A DNA stretch of 64,000 nucleotides from Megaustenia siamemsis. Taxonomy: Eukaryota; Mollusca; Gastropoda; Stylommatophora; Ariophantidae. The stretch is taken from contig JAVIAB010000124.1 in NCBI GenBank assembly GCA_032433765.1, positions 94,888,345-94,952,344 on the forward strand. Reading direction: 5' to 3'. The position numbers and the translations under genes were made by a program. The notes under the pieces were generated by a model. The model was not told the origin of the DNA. It worked only from the letters and a program-made list of their open reading frames with translations, and did no database searches. This document shows positions 12,101 to 23,200 of the stretch, in pieces. How positions within the stretch are numbered: the stretch's first letter is position 1; each line of letters begins with the position of its first letter.

Positions 12101-13060
12101 CAATTTTTCCAGTTGTTACTATATATTCCAGTTGTTCTCTTCTCATTACATGGCCAAAAAATAATGATTGTTTCTTCCTAATATTGGAAATTAGCTCTCA
12201 TTTTGCTTTGACCTCTCTCAGAACATCTACATTACTCTTCTTAGCTGTCCATGGTACTCTCAACATTCTTCTGTAAAACCACATTTCTACAGACTCCAGT
12301 GATTTTCTTGGATGTTGTCCTATTGTCCATGATTCGCATTCATTTGTTAAGACTGGCTCAACGTAAGATTTAAGAACTCTTTTTCTTATTTCAATTGTCA
12401 GTATTGGGTTGCATAAAATCTTTATCATTTTTTTGGAAATCTGCTTTACCCTGAGCCATTCTGCATCTCACTTCTGTTGTATATCTTCCGTCTGAGGTTA
12501 ACAAAGTTCCCAAATATTTAAATTCATTTACCCGTTTCAATATTGTTCCACTTGTCTTTATTTTGCACTGAGGTGATGTCTTTTTCTTTGTTGTTACCTT
12601 TACCTCTGTCTTTTTGCTATTATGGCTGAGTCCATTATTTTTGCTTTCTTTCACTATAATGTCCAACATTTCGTGTAACTCGCTTTCACTCTTACGATTA
12701 ATACTGTATCATCAGCATATCTTAGATTATTACAAGACATCATGTGACATATAAAGAGGTGGATTATTGTTAATTTTATTTGAAATATATCCTAAACGCC
12801 ATACCTAAGAGACTGACGTTGACTGGATCCTTGAAACCTTGTTTGATAAAACAAATGATATTTATGATGTTTGTCACTGTTCCAAACGCGTCAATTGATA
12901 GACATAAACATGTGTTGAGAGCCAGTTGACCAATGTCTCTATCGTTGTCGGTTATCATTACTCCCCCAGGTGATTGTTCACTTTTTATGTCTATAAACGA
13001 CAGTACATGACTTTCGTTGTTTGTCCGTGTTGTTTCTTTGTACATTCTCAATGATTGCAC
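9196..13060 (-). CDS. Rhodopsin-class GPCR, chemosensory/FMRFamide-receptor-like (gene 2)
   Basis: A complete three-exon receptor of 358 residues on the minus strand. Exon 1 is 13060-12805 (85 codons plus 1 nt, donor GTATGG), exon 2 is 11143-10929 (215 nt, acceptor TTTCAG, donor GTAAGA), and exon 3 is 9801-9196 (acceptor TTTACAG). Splicing joins LLG to LAISDLG and LQ to VNSLVTPKR without breaking frame. Seven hydrophobic helices are visible: TM1 with FGTVTNIINIICF, TM2 with NVSLLGLAISDLG, TM3 ending MERCLCV (in place of E/DRY), TM6 with CFVP (in place of CWxP), and TM7 with NSSMNIFIYY. The extracellular N-terminus has an NES sequon and loop 2 has an NRT sequon. Such receptors sense peptides or odorants at the cell surface; the ligand is unknown. 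Intron 1 holds a SINE-A and a LINE-A. A second Met at codon 6 is possible as the start. Exons 2 and 3 are nearly identical to those of gene 3. Confidence 0.85.
9940..10920. other. Intron 2 of receptor gene 2: old shared repeat remnants
   Basis: This intron resembles the matching intron of gene 3 (20807-22085) only patchily. Segments around 9950-10110 and 10220-10370 have recognisable partners at 20970-21130 and 21350-21510. The first resembles the decayed 3' end of a LINE-A on the minus strand, inserted before the duplication. Open frames at 9934-10195 and 10496-10744 show no protein signature. Confidence 0.5.
11477..11735 (-). mobile_element. SINE-A, degraded copy in intron 1 of receptor gene 2
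   Basis: Read on the minus strand it has the SINE-A head (GCTCAGTGGTTAGTG-like, with a worn B-box), the ggTACATTAAATTTTCTGGGA body and the tail preceding the T-run. It lies between exons 2 and 1, in the same direction as the gene. No clear target duplication is left. Confidence 0.6.
11903..12733 (-). mobile_element. LINE-A, 5'-truncated, with 10-bp target-site duplication
   Basis: This is the 3' 0.83 kb of the LINE-A family on the minus strand. It starts inside the RT, just after the YADD block (SKKTEVKVTTKKKTSP near 12600), and continues with FKYLGTLLTSDGRYTTE and the post-RT segment SYVEPVLTNECESWTIGQ to a long (ATG)n tail at 11903-11945. It is bounded by a perfect direct repeat AAGACATCAT at 11893-11902 and 12734-12743, the signature of target-primed insertion with 5' truncation. 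It lies in intron 1 of receptor gene 2, in sense orientation. The closest relative is the long copy at 23412-26538. Confidence 0.85.
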
Positions 13061-13093
13061 TATTTTTTTTTAAATGAGTAGTTTATTCATTGT

Positions 13094-13464
13094 GCTTTAT
13101 ACAACAGCTCTAATAGTAATACAATTCACCGCTTTATACAACAGCTCTAATAGTAATACAATTCACCGCTTTATACAACAGCTCTAATAGTAATACAATT
13201 CACCGCTTTATACAACAGCTCTAATAGTAATACAATTCACCGCTTTATACAACAGCTCTAATAGTAATACAATTCACCGCTTTATACAACAGCTCTAATA
13301 GCAATACAATTCAACACTTTATACAACAGCTCTAACGGCAACACAATTCACCGCTTTATACAACAGCTCTAAGGGCAATACAATTCACCGCTTTATACAA
13401 CAGCTCTACTAGCAACTAGAAATAACCGCTTTATACAAAAGCTCTAACAGCAACACAATTCACT
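13094..13464. repeat. Minisatellite, 37-bp unit, about ten copies
   Basis: The unit starts GCTTTATACAACAGCTCTAA and ends TAGTAATACAATTCACC. The first five or six copies are almost identical and later ones drift. It lies 34 bp upstream of the start codon of receptor gene 2, so it may fall in its 5' UTR or promoter. The matching position upstream of gene 3 (near 28085-28125) has a single diverged copy, so the array expanded after the duplication. Confidence 0.9.
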
Positions 13465-14474
13465 GCAGTAATTTATGTATGTGCTACAATTGTTGTTATA
13501 AGAACCCCATATGTATTACTACATCTGGTAGTTCAGACATGAGAACTTCCTTACATGAGATCTTAGCGTTTACACGCTACAAATAAATCATTTAACTGAA
13601 CAGTATTTCTGAAACTTTTTTTTTATCTTCCTCCAGACGCAAAAAAATACATATATAAAACATCCTTTTTAATTTGTATTATCTATTTTGGGAATTACGT
13701 AACACTTCTCTTTTAATACAATTATGCAGTGTTTAAATGATTTATGCAGTCTGTTATAACACAGCATCGATTTCATATACAAGGAACAGTTGAATCACAT
13801 GTGCAGTCCACAAATGCTCATTTGGAAAATTAGATAAACATTTCTTACATATGATTTAATTTAATGACATCAAAATGGGCACATTTTGAGTAAGGAAGTA
13901 AGCAATAGGCTGGTGTAACCATCGGTTTTTTAACCCGTTTTATTTCGAATGGGTCATATTTAGAATGCTTATAACAGTGAGTGAAGGAACTTACGATTAG
14001 CCACAAGCAGACGAATTCTTATTTTCGTGCATATGTGCGATTAAAAAAATAAACACTCATAGTTTTTAACTTTTACATAATATTTATATGAACTAAAATT
14101 AAATGTCCTGAATCGGTTTATACATTTATTCATATGTTGTAGAATTACGAGACCATCCTGGTTTGGTAACAGTAATAGCCCCTTCAATAATATGAACAAC
14201 ATTATGTTCCTGCACAATATAGAAATACAGTAACGTCTTCAGCCGTGGATTCAGGTTATTAATCTCCCACTTCTTCTCACTCAGAAAAAAAATAATAAAA
14301 TGGACATGCTTAAACATCAAAAAGCAAAAAATAAATCTGTATTATTGTGCTTTATGTTCTTTTTGTTTCCTGCTGGTATAGTTAAACTCAGAAATATCTC
14401 CATATGAATGTTGTATATGTACTTCTATGAAGAAAAGTTCCTTAATTTGGACATTTTTAATGCATAAATATGTA
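13465..14474. other. Upstream flank of receptor gene 2, part of a segmental duplication
   Basis: No gene is seen here. Stretches around 13480-13600 and 14130-14420 are recognisably similar to 28100-28240 and 29130-29420, in the same order and orientation relative to the receptor. Shared blocks include ATATGAACAACA followed by CAGAAATACAGCAAC-like sequence. These mark the duplicated 5' flanks of genes 2 and 3, candidate regulatory sequence. Confidence 0.6.
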
Positions 14475-14487
14475 ACTACCACATATA

Positions 14488-14741
14488 GTAAAGTAAACAG
14501 CCCCCGTCACGCAAAGTGGCGTATTGGGAATATGGTGATAGTGACCATAATTTTTATAGACCTTCGGCACATGATTTTTGGGGTAATGCGGTCGGTATTA
14601 CGCCCTTGCTGCTTCGCTTTCCCAGAAAAAATTCGGTGCCCATTTAAGGCTGGATGAACCTGGAAGCCGTCGGTCAAGATCGAACCCGACCTTTTGTCCT
14701 TTGTAGTCCAGTTCACTAACCACTGAGCTATCGCGGCTCAC
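14488..14741 (-). mobile_element. SINE-A, full-length, with 13-bp target-site duplication
   Basis: This is a well-preserved minus-strand SINE-A bounded by a perfect ACTACCACATATA repeat at 14475-14487 and 14742-14754. It has the head GAGCCGCGATAGCTCAGTGG, a B-box (GGTTCGATCTT), the body GGCACCGAATTTTTTCTGGG and a tail hairpin. The duplicated flank of gene 3 keeps an empty site near 29458-29480 (ATACCACACGTATTTGA), so this insertion is younger than the duplication. Confidence 0.9.
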
Positions 14742-14754
14742 ACTACCACATATA

Positions 14755-15640
14755 TTTGATTGATATACTTTTAGATTCAATAAATAACGTATTATGTATC
14801 TGTGATATTGTTACTGATATGTGCTGCCACCAAAACCCTACATAATTATCATAATATTGTGTAAGGAATATTCATGCCACAAGATATGAGCCAAGCATTG
14901 GTGGAAGATATTTTGTAATCATTCAGTCAATCATCTAATGTCTAGAAAATTGAACATTCTCTACTACAATATTAAAAGTGTACGTTTATTTCAAAATATA
15001 TGTCGGCATTCAAGTCAAAGTTATATCTACCAGATTGTAGATACACGTGGTTATTATATTGATGGATGTTGAATATACTCATCATCTAAACATGGTTAAT
15101 AGTTTGTTTTTTTTAATCGTTCACGGTGATATCATAAACCTGGAATTTATTTCTGATGTCAGTTTTATTAGGGTCATTCATCGACTTGTCTTTAGTGTAA
15201 AATGAGTTATAATTTATATCTTCAGATACGTTTTAATCTACAATTGTTAATTTCCAGGGGATGTGTGCTTTCAGCGCTTCCACAATATCCAATATTTTCT
15301 AACATATAATAATGTATATACATAAAGTTAATGATATTAAAATTACACGTTCGTCCTCTTTGTGACGTTTAGGTAGCACGAAATAGGAGAAAATAAAATA
15401 AAAGAGAACTACAAGTTTGTTAAACTCTAACTAAACAACCATACAAAGAAACAATGAAGGGAATAGTTAAATTAGTTAAACTCTCATTAAACAACCATAT
15501 AGAGAAATAAGAAAAGGAATAGTTACATCTGTTAAAATCATACCAAATATTAAGACAAGATACCAGTAACGGAATATTTGATATGGGGGAGTAAATATCA
15601 CTCTTGAAATATTGATATATATCACTGCATGCAATTTGAC
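14755..15640. other. Duplicated far-upstream flank of gene 2, with a ~56-bp tandem repeat
   Basis: Non-coding sequence whose parts (14755-14860, 15170-15250, 15340-15420) match 29465-29560, 29860-29940 and 30025-30100. At 15418-15545 a unit starting GTTAAACTCTAACTAAACAA repeats about twice. The gene 3 flank has about three and a half copies at 30178-30385. Copy number therefore differs between the two flanks. Confidence 0.6.
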
Positions 15641-16269
15641 AGTCTTGGGGTTAATGGAAAATCAAGATTATGTTTTGTTTTTATCACATTTTGACTCAAA
15701 AGATATACAGAGGTTAACATTATTTCTTGTCATTGGCTAGATGATCAGCAGATAAATCATGCAAATGAGACAAGAGATTCTAATCGAATGTTTTAGCTAA
15801 ATCTAGCAGATACAGGGAGATAATTCAAATTCTAGAACTCGATAGTACATTACAATCATATCAATCAAGTTAGGTAGTGATAACAGCCATGAAGACTTAA
15901 TTCAGCTAAACGTGTATTACAGTTAAACGTCGAAGTTTTGTTTTTCACTAGAGAAATATATAGTTTAGTGGTTCAGTGATTGTTTTCGACGAAGATAATT
16001 AGGCAACGAGTAGTTTACCTAAAATAACTCTATCCGAGGTATGGATCAACAGTCTGTGCGAGGCCACGAGCTGAAGTAGCATTGTTAACAACAGATAGAA
16101 TTTCGAAGTAGCTACTAACAGAAAAGTGGTGAAGAGATCGTATACGTTAGAGGTCTCAAACATTGGTGGTAAATCTAAATAAGCATATGAGAATAAATAA
16201 CTTTAATAATGTTAATAGGTTTTAGAATATGTGGTACTATAGGAATATGTGGTGAATTTTAAAGTGTGT

Positions 16270-16745
16270 GTGAATATTATTATCATGTCTCATACTGGTT
16301 GGCGACCATGCCCTTGGAGATCTTCTATCCACAGTACATCGTATTCGTTCTGTTGTTGGCTGTTTTACATACCATAACACCAAGCTATCTTGTATCTTCT
16401 ATCTTTGTCGTTCCTGATCTTTCCGTCCATGTATTTTGCCAATTGTAACCAGGTATTCCAACTTTTCTCTTCTCATGATGTACCCTACAAATGCTGATTG
16501 TTTCATTTTGATTTTTTATGGGGCACTTTTTAGTGTTGGCCTCTTTGAATGTCCTCACTGGTCTTTTTATATGTCCAGGGAACTGTCATCATTCTTCTGA
16601 GAAATTCCATCTCTGTGAATTGTAATCGTTGTTTCATTTGTTTGTCTAATGTCCTTGATTCGCTTCCATGAATGAGAATTGGTTCTATACTGCATTGAAG
16701 AACTCTCATTCTCAATTCTATTGACACAGTTTTGTTGCATACAAC
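16270..16745 (-). mobile_element. LINE-A-like 3' fragment
   Basis: The minus strand encodes a post-RT segment, VLQCSIEPILIHGSESRTLD followed by MEFLRRMMTVPWTYKKT. It parallels SYVEPVLTYGCESWT...MWFYRRM in the long LINE-A copy. It then runs through a worn 3' region to about 16270. It is 5' truncated with several stops. Confidence 0.65.
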
Positions 16746-16774
16746 GTTTTACGTGTTCTCAAAAGCTATTTGGG

Positions 16775-17092
16775 GTAATGATTGGTCTCGAGGCAAGACG
16801 CCGGTCTCGAGACAGAGAGGTTGTGGGTTCAAATCCCGGCTACACCAGTTGGGATTTTTAATTATGATTTCTCTCTGCGGCAACCGTCTCAGCAGCGAGG
16901 CCTGGCTTGAAACGTCAATTACTCATCGATGGGAAAAATATGAGTACCTCCGAAGTCGGAGTTATCTGCCCGTGCGGCGATGGACTTCTGTGCACACGGC
17001 TGCCAGGGAAAAATGGATTAATACGCACAATTATGTTCCTAATCTCTAGGGACTTCGTCAGAGGTCAAAGCTGGCGAACGAGAGAAAAAAAT
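16775..17092 (+). mobile_element. SINE-B, nearly complete copy
   Basis: It has the SINE-B order with the best-kept promoter in the window: TGGTCTCGAGGCAAGACGCC, then GGTTGTGGGTTCAAATCCCG as the B-box region. It ends with CTAGGGACTTCGTCAGAGGT, AAAGCTGGCGAACGAGAG and an A-run. It is followed after about 50 bp by an R3 repeat. Confidence 0.8.
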
Positions 17093-17139
17093 GCTATTTT
17101 GGCCAGAGCTATTCTGCTTTTTATATATGTGGTTCATCT

Positions 17140-17420
17140 CCCATCATCAGTGTCCTCCGTGACGTGGGAAGGACACAGGACTTCGACAAACATGAATCCA
17201 CGTCACTCCTTCGGATGAAAGAGAAGGGAGTTAAGATAGGCACAGCCAGAAACGAGAAACCTAGAGGGCGTGTAAGAAGACTAATCAACCAACACAGAAC
17301 TGGAGTCGTCAGTCACTGGACACTGCGAGACTTGCTGAGAGGGGGGAGGGGAGGCGGATCTGAGCACCTATGGTTATGTTTGGAGAGCAATGATGATGAC
17401 CCGCTAATAATTCAATAACT
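17140..17420 (+). repeat. Interspersed repeat R3, copy 1
   Basis: This segment, with AATCCACGTCACTCCTTCGG, then TGGGCACAGCCAGAAA-like and CAACACAGAACTGGAGTCGT blocks, recurs at 31740-32035 (plus) and 33600-33755 (minus, 3' part); worn pieces are at 6463-6525 and 31495-31600. The 3' end is a simple AATAACTCAATAACTCAAT-like tail. It opens an 84-residue frame here, but the frame is not kept intact in the other copies. The class is unknown. Confidence 0.6.
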
Positions 17421-17639
17421 CAATCTGATGTTATTATTGTGGCCACACTATTTACCATGCGAATACCAAGACAACAAATTCACACATTTGATTTACAGTG
17501 CGTCCTGTTCGGTGAGAATAAGAAATAATTGGTGTCTTAGTCGTCGACTGTGTAACCACGCCTGCATATACAACAGACGCGACCATTACTCCATCAATTC
17601 ATATTTTTTTTCATGATCGACCCTTGTGTCTCGCGTTCC

Positions 17640-17895
17640 CGTAACGTTTATTAAATGCTGTCTGTTACACGTTTGGTCTTTTTGTCTTACCACGTGGCCA
17701 AACCATTTTGTCTGTTGTTTCTTAATAGCTCGAATTATTCCTAGTTTTCACTCACTCTTTACTCACCATCTTATCTCTCAGGCTGTTTCCTGACATTCGC
17801 CTAACACATATCATCTCTGTTGTGGGTATTTTTAAAATTATTCTTCCGTCTATAGTCGTGGCCTGGCATGGTAGCACAACGTTGGAATGAAGATT
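17640..17895 (-). mobile_element. LINE-B 3' fragment
   Basis: This matches the fragment at 218-640 over the stretch that on the minus strand encodes the IRKITSTEMKCFRRMTGGS-like post-RT block. It is short, stop-ridden and 5' truncated. Confidence 0.55.
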
Positions 17896-18294
17896 ATATT
17901 ATAGAGCGCCCGTTTTGCCTCTAGACATATTTCCTTGTTGGACAATAGTGATGACATCTATCATATAATTTGATAAGCTGTGTTGCATCTTGACTCTATT
18001 TCTTCGCTTGTGAATTGCTGTTTGTTACATAATGTTCTATGGATTTAAATTCCTCCACTTATTTTAATTGTCTTTTGTGTATTATTATGTTTGTTGTTCT
18101 ATTTTTCTTTTGCGACGTTCATGAATTGTGTAGTACTGTTGATGATTTGTTTGATGTATTGTGTACTGTTAGATATCTTTTAGTGTTTTATATACATATT
18201 GCCCTTCCAGCCGTAGCTGGCCCATAGGATATAGAGCCAGATACTCTTTCTCGTATTTAAATTTTTATTCTAGAAGCTTTCGATAATTGTAAAG

Positions 18295-18700
18295 ATTGTA
18301 TTATTCAATCTCGCCATTTGTCTCTGTTTTGTGCAATCAACTCTACCTCATTGAGGGAGCCGATTCCTGCAGCTCTTGCCTCTCTGATCAATGTTCTTCT
18401 CAGTGTCTCTCTGGGTCAGCCTCTTTTCCTCTTAACTGTTGTTTCCCACATGAGGGTTTGCTTTGCTATTCGGTTATTATCTCTCCTCATCACATGTCCA
18501 ATTTATGACCATTGTCTTTTCTTTATTACTGAAGATATTATTGGTTGATTTGCGATTTTTCCAATTTCCTCGTTTGTTTTGAATTCGTTCCAGGCTGTAC
18601 CAAGTATTTTCCTCAGACATTTCTTTTTGAATGCTTTCAACGTTTTCTATATGTCTCTTGTTGTTTTCCAGCTCCCACACGTATACGTAAGAGTTGATAG
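18295..18700 (-). mobile_element. LINE 3' fragment (family E, post-RT region)
   Basis: The minus strand reads an NRIAKQTLMWETTVKRKRG block followed by PRETLRRTLIREARAAGIG and LIAQNRDKWRD, the standard C-terminal end of many invertebrate non-LTR EN-RT proteins. Upstream of it at 18680-18477 lies the CWSYLE-type linker in decayed form. A related plus-strand copy is at 51990-52400. Confidence 0.6.
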
Positions 18701-18859
18701 TACGCTTGATTTGAATAGTTTAAGTTTTGTGTTTGTGCTGATGAGGATTTTGATTTCCGTAAATTTTTAAGGCTTTTGAAAGACATTGCTGTTTTAGCCT
18801 TCAGCTATTCTGATTTTAATTTCTTTACACTTATCCCCTTACCGATCAATGTGACTTCC

Positions 18860-18883
18860 ATATATATATATATATATATATAT
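18860..18883. repeat. (TA)n microsatellite
   Basis: About eleven TA dinucleotides in an AT-rich intergenic stretch. Confidence 0.9.
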
Positions 18884-19109
18884 GAAAACATTCATTTCTT
18901 GATTATAGAATGTTATTAAACTTTAAAATATACCTTCTTCTAAATAATATTTTAAATGTAATACATAACTTATAGAACATATATCTATGAAATCATAAAT
19001 TTAGTAATGCAGGTAAATCGTCCGTGATAAATATATGTCAGTAATGAGTCTGCATGTCGGATCTGAATGTAAATGAAAAAGTTTATTAAATAATTCACAA
19101 AAAATATTC

Positions 19110-19275
19110 AAGGGAATCGAGGTAGCGGCAGACAAAGACTAAAGTGGACTGATAATGGTGGACATGAGAACCTATGACAGTGCGCACTATTAAGACAATA
19201 ATGAGAGAGTAAAGTGGCGATCGTATATAGTATTTAGCCAACCATCGATGTGGAGCTGGCACAACTTGATGATGT
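19110..19275 (+). mobile_element. RTE-like LINE 3' stub
   Basis: This has GGTAGCGGCAGACAAAGACT, the coding for the RGRGRQRLKWT motif near the LINE C-terminus, then TTAGCCAACCATCGATGTGG and a GATGATG tail. The layout is the same as the end of the LINE at 1911-4320 (4150-4320). It is 5' truncated. Confidence 0.6.
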
Positions 19276-19279
19276 GGTC

Positions 19280-20200
19280 GTGCAGTATTAATCTTTATTC
19301 GACTTCTACATAAAAAAATATATATAAACTACATTTGCCTACGTCCGCAAATCTTGTTTTTATAATGTGTCATTAAAATAAAAGAGTGGTAACAAAGTAA
19401 ACAGCCACTGCAAACAAGATACATTGATACAAAAATTGAGTAAAAACACATTTTTTTTACGGTAGACTATACGATGAAAGATAAGCATAACTCGCATGAG
19501 TACACATATGTTTGAAATACAAATGGTGTTGGCATATAATAAGAAAACGTAATTTGTTTAGGCTCTACATATAAATGAGCATTACTGTACTAAAGTAGTT
19601 CCCATTAGCACTTATATCTCTGCAGACGTGGCAAAGGGTCCCTAAAACATATACCGATACTATTTAAACACTTTAGTTATGTGATAACGATTTTAAAGTA
19701 AACTATGTCTTAACAAAGAAAAACTATAGCCTTTTGATTTCCAAATTTAATATTACAAGACAATTAGCCAGGTCTAATTATATTTTTTTGTAAAATGACA
19801 TAAGCTGGAAGGACATAGCATAGAACGTCCAAAATTAGAAACAGATGGAGTGACTCCATTCTTGACTTATTTGAGGACCTCACGAACTTTAATATGGATG
19901 ACATATTTTTTCTAAAATTGCACGTTAAATGTGAGGTACGTTAACTCATAAAACAAACAATAATATAATATATCTGTTGTTGCATTCATTTATTTTAGTC
20001 ATAAATAGATAATGATTGTATTATTACACTTTGTTATCACACGGTATCATCTGAAACATGTCCAATCATGTAAATCTAACATTATTAGCAAAATGCAATA
20101 AACAGTATTGGCTGGGTGATCCTTGCAAACTACTGTCTTTAAGTCATTTCAAATTGATGACTGATTAATTCTTTGCAGACTACATACAGATTTATCTGTA
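19280..20200. other. Intergenic and 3' flank of receptor gene 3
   Basis: AT-rich with no gene. Around 19830-19920 the plus strand reads RWSDSILDLFEDLTNF, which may be a scrap of LINE C-terminus but is too short to assign. The last 140 bases resemble the 3' flank of gene 2 (9090-9190). A candidate AATAAA for gene 3 (minus) is at 19994-19989, about 216 nt past the stop. Confidence 0.45.
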
Positions 20201-20209
20201 TGAGCATTC

Positions 20210-23200
20210 TCAGTACTTGTAGATAATGAACAATTGACGGAATGCAGTCCTGTATTTGCTGCTCATGTGATAATAGATAAAGATATTCATGGACGAGTTA
20301 ATGGACTCTAACACAAAGCAAATCGGAACTAAAATTGTAGCAAGATTCCTGTGTCTACCGTTAATGGAAATTTCCGGTTCAGTAGTCATGGATATAAAAA
20401 TCATAATAATAGGAACGAAACAAGCAATGAAGAGAGCGGAAATCATGACCACCATTTTAGATGCTTTCTGATTACGACTGGTCACGTTATCAGCCTGTCC
20501 GTTTGCAGTTGTCTTACTTCTCCATTTTGTGTTGTGCTTTAATTTAATTACCAAGATTGTAGTGCAAACGATAATGACCAAAAATGCACTAAATGGAATG
20601 AAAACATTGTTAATGCCTAAAGAAATCTTTTCAACGCCTTCTCTGTTTTCAGTGAAGACGATTCCTAAAATAGTTCTGTTTGTTCCTTGTTTCTGTTTGA
20701 CTTCTAACTTGTTGACAACGTACACTGGGGCGACACTTGCTATGAGGATGGTGAACAAAACAATAATTGTGATGGTTACTCTTTTTGGTGTTACAAGGAT
20801 TTTTACCTAGAAATGAAAAAAAAGTCAGTTTGTACTAATGCTTGGATATATTAAATAAAATAATTAGTACGCTCAGGAAATTGTATTTACGTAAACATCT
20901 ATAATACAACACCCCCGTCATTGGATTCTTCATTAATCATATTCTCTCCGTCTTGTTCAATGTGTAATAGTTCAACCATTGATCTTTTTCATGACATGCC
21001 GGCAAGCTATTAAACATTTTTTCACATTGCCTCTCTCAATCTCTTCGTCCTCTATTATATTTTCTCTTATTACTAAATACTCAAACTCATCTTTTCTCCA
21101 TACATGCAGAACAAATCTAGACTACCTTTTCCAAATATGTTTGGTAAATTTTATCTAGTTCTTTTAGTAACTTCTCACTGAATCACTGAATTGCAACTGT
21201 TCTGATAATGGAATTAGTTTCATTGCAGCCAAGAATTCCCCATATTTGTTCCACTCAGACATCCATCAATTAACAACATACACTTCTGAATTGTTCATAG
21301 TCAGATCATTGACACTGTACATCGAACATGTTGACTTTAAGTTCACTGATATTTTTTTCAGCAAATTCCACAGAGTCAAACGGCTGAGCCCACCTGTTGA
21401 TTGACCAATCATCTTATGCCAATTACATAATTCTCGTTTCTGGAAAAGATCCTCTTGACATGCAGCACTTGTAGTCTGATAAAGGATACTGTTCACCGAC
21501 TGCCTCAGATGCGTGTACTCGACATATTTCTCTTAGGACGTTGGGAATATCAGCCCGGACTAATACATGGCCCCGCCCCAGAATTCTAAACTAGCGGGTC
21601 TTTACGTATGTACATTATCACTTCCAACTGCAAATCTTGGCACATTAATTAAAAAAAAAACATTTTCCCCTGTCTAGTCCTGCTCAAGAACTCCAGTCAC
21701 AGTCTTCAGGATCAGACCATTTGATCTTCCTGAACGACTCATCTAGTCGCTGAGAAAAAAAAACGCCTGGGAGAATGTATCTTCCTTCAAACAAATAATT
21801 TCTTAGTTGCAGCCATGACCTCCACAGTTAATCTGCTTGTGGTCACACAAATGCACCACAATCCCCTATCGCAGTCTCCCCCCCCCCCCTTCTCCACAAC
21901 CAGGTTGTCAAAGACTATGACGCAGATCTCATGCTACTGATCTTCCTGTAAAAAAAAACTAAAAAAGACATTTGAACAAGACATACACCTTTGCCTGAGA
22001 AGCATGAACTGTGAAGAGAATCGAGCAGACAGTTGGCAGTAATACAATCAAAACGTATAATTCTCCCCTTGCTCTTTATTCTTACCAGTAAGGGGGCAGT
22101 AACACACAAACACCTCTCCATGGTGATTAGGGCGGTCATCCAAGCACTGACTCGAGTGAATGTGATATGTGGCCAGCAGCCTGTCAGGTATTGAAACTCT
22201 ACCGATTCAAAGGGGAGGTCTGCTGTACTCATATGTGGCGTCATACAGATATTTGCCCACATAAGGGGTACCAGACATCCTAGATCTGATATCGCAAGTC
22301 CTGAAATATTTAACTAAAATATGATATCAGTAACTGCTTTACTTTTGTTAGGTGTAACATACTGAGCTATGTTAGGTGTAAACTATAATATGAAAGTATA
22401 ATTTACCTATTATATGAAAAGAAAAGTTCCAGTTATATGTAAAGAAATTATGTAAATGGGAGTTACTGTGCTGTAATATAACCCATATAACTCTCCTATC
22501 ACACAACTGTCAACAGATGCAAGATAAAATGAGCATACTTAATAGGAGATCACAACAGATAGGACTAAAAATAAATAGAGATAAGACCAACATTATGAAA
22601 ATTAATGCAGTTCACAATAACCAAATACAAATAGGAGAAATACCTCTACTAGACCTACAATCTTACATATATCAGGGCAGTAATATAGACAACGTAGGAG
22701 AAACAGAGAATGATACCAAAATAAGGATAGCAAAAGCAAGAGGTGCATTTGTTGCATTGGGAAACATATGGAAGTCCAAAGAAATTAGGTTAAATATAAA
22801 AATAAAAATGTTAAACTCCATTGTTAAGTCAGACGTATTATATGACTGTGAAACATGGAGAACATAACAGTGACAATCATTAAAATATAGACCTTCATTA
22901 ATGGATGCTAACGCAGAACAAAAGGTTGGCAATGACAGCACAAAATCACTAACATAGAATTATGGAATGTATCAGTCAAATACCAGTGGATAAAGAGATA
23001 AAGCGAAGACGATGGCGATGGGTAGGACACACATTGTTAAAGATAACTGAGAGTATTACATAACCTGCTCTTTTTGGAATCCCCAAGAAAAATGACAAGG
23101 AGTAAGACCAAGGAATTCTTGGAAAAGACAGATGGAAGCAGAGATGAAGATAATGGAGAAGACATAGACTGATCTTAAAAGAATGGCGAGAAACAGAAAG

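Noticed and set aside
13094..13464. CRISPR-like direct repeats
   Set aside because: The 37-bp units are adjacent without spacers, in a eukaryotic locus with no cas genes.
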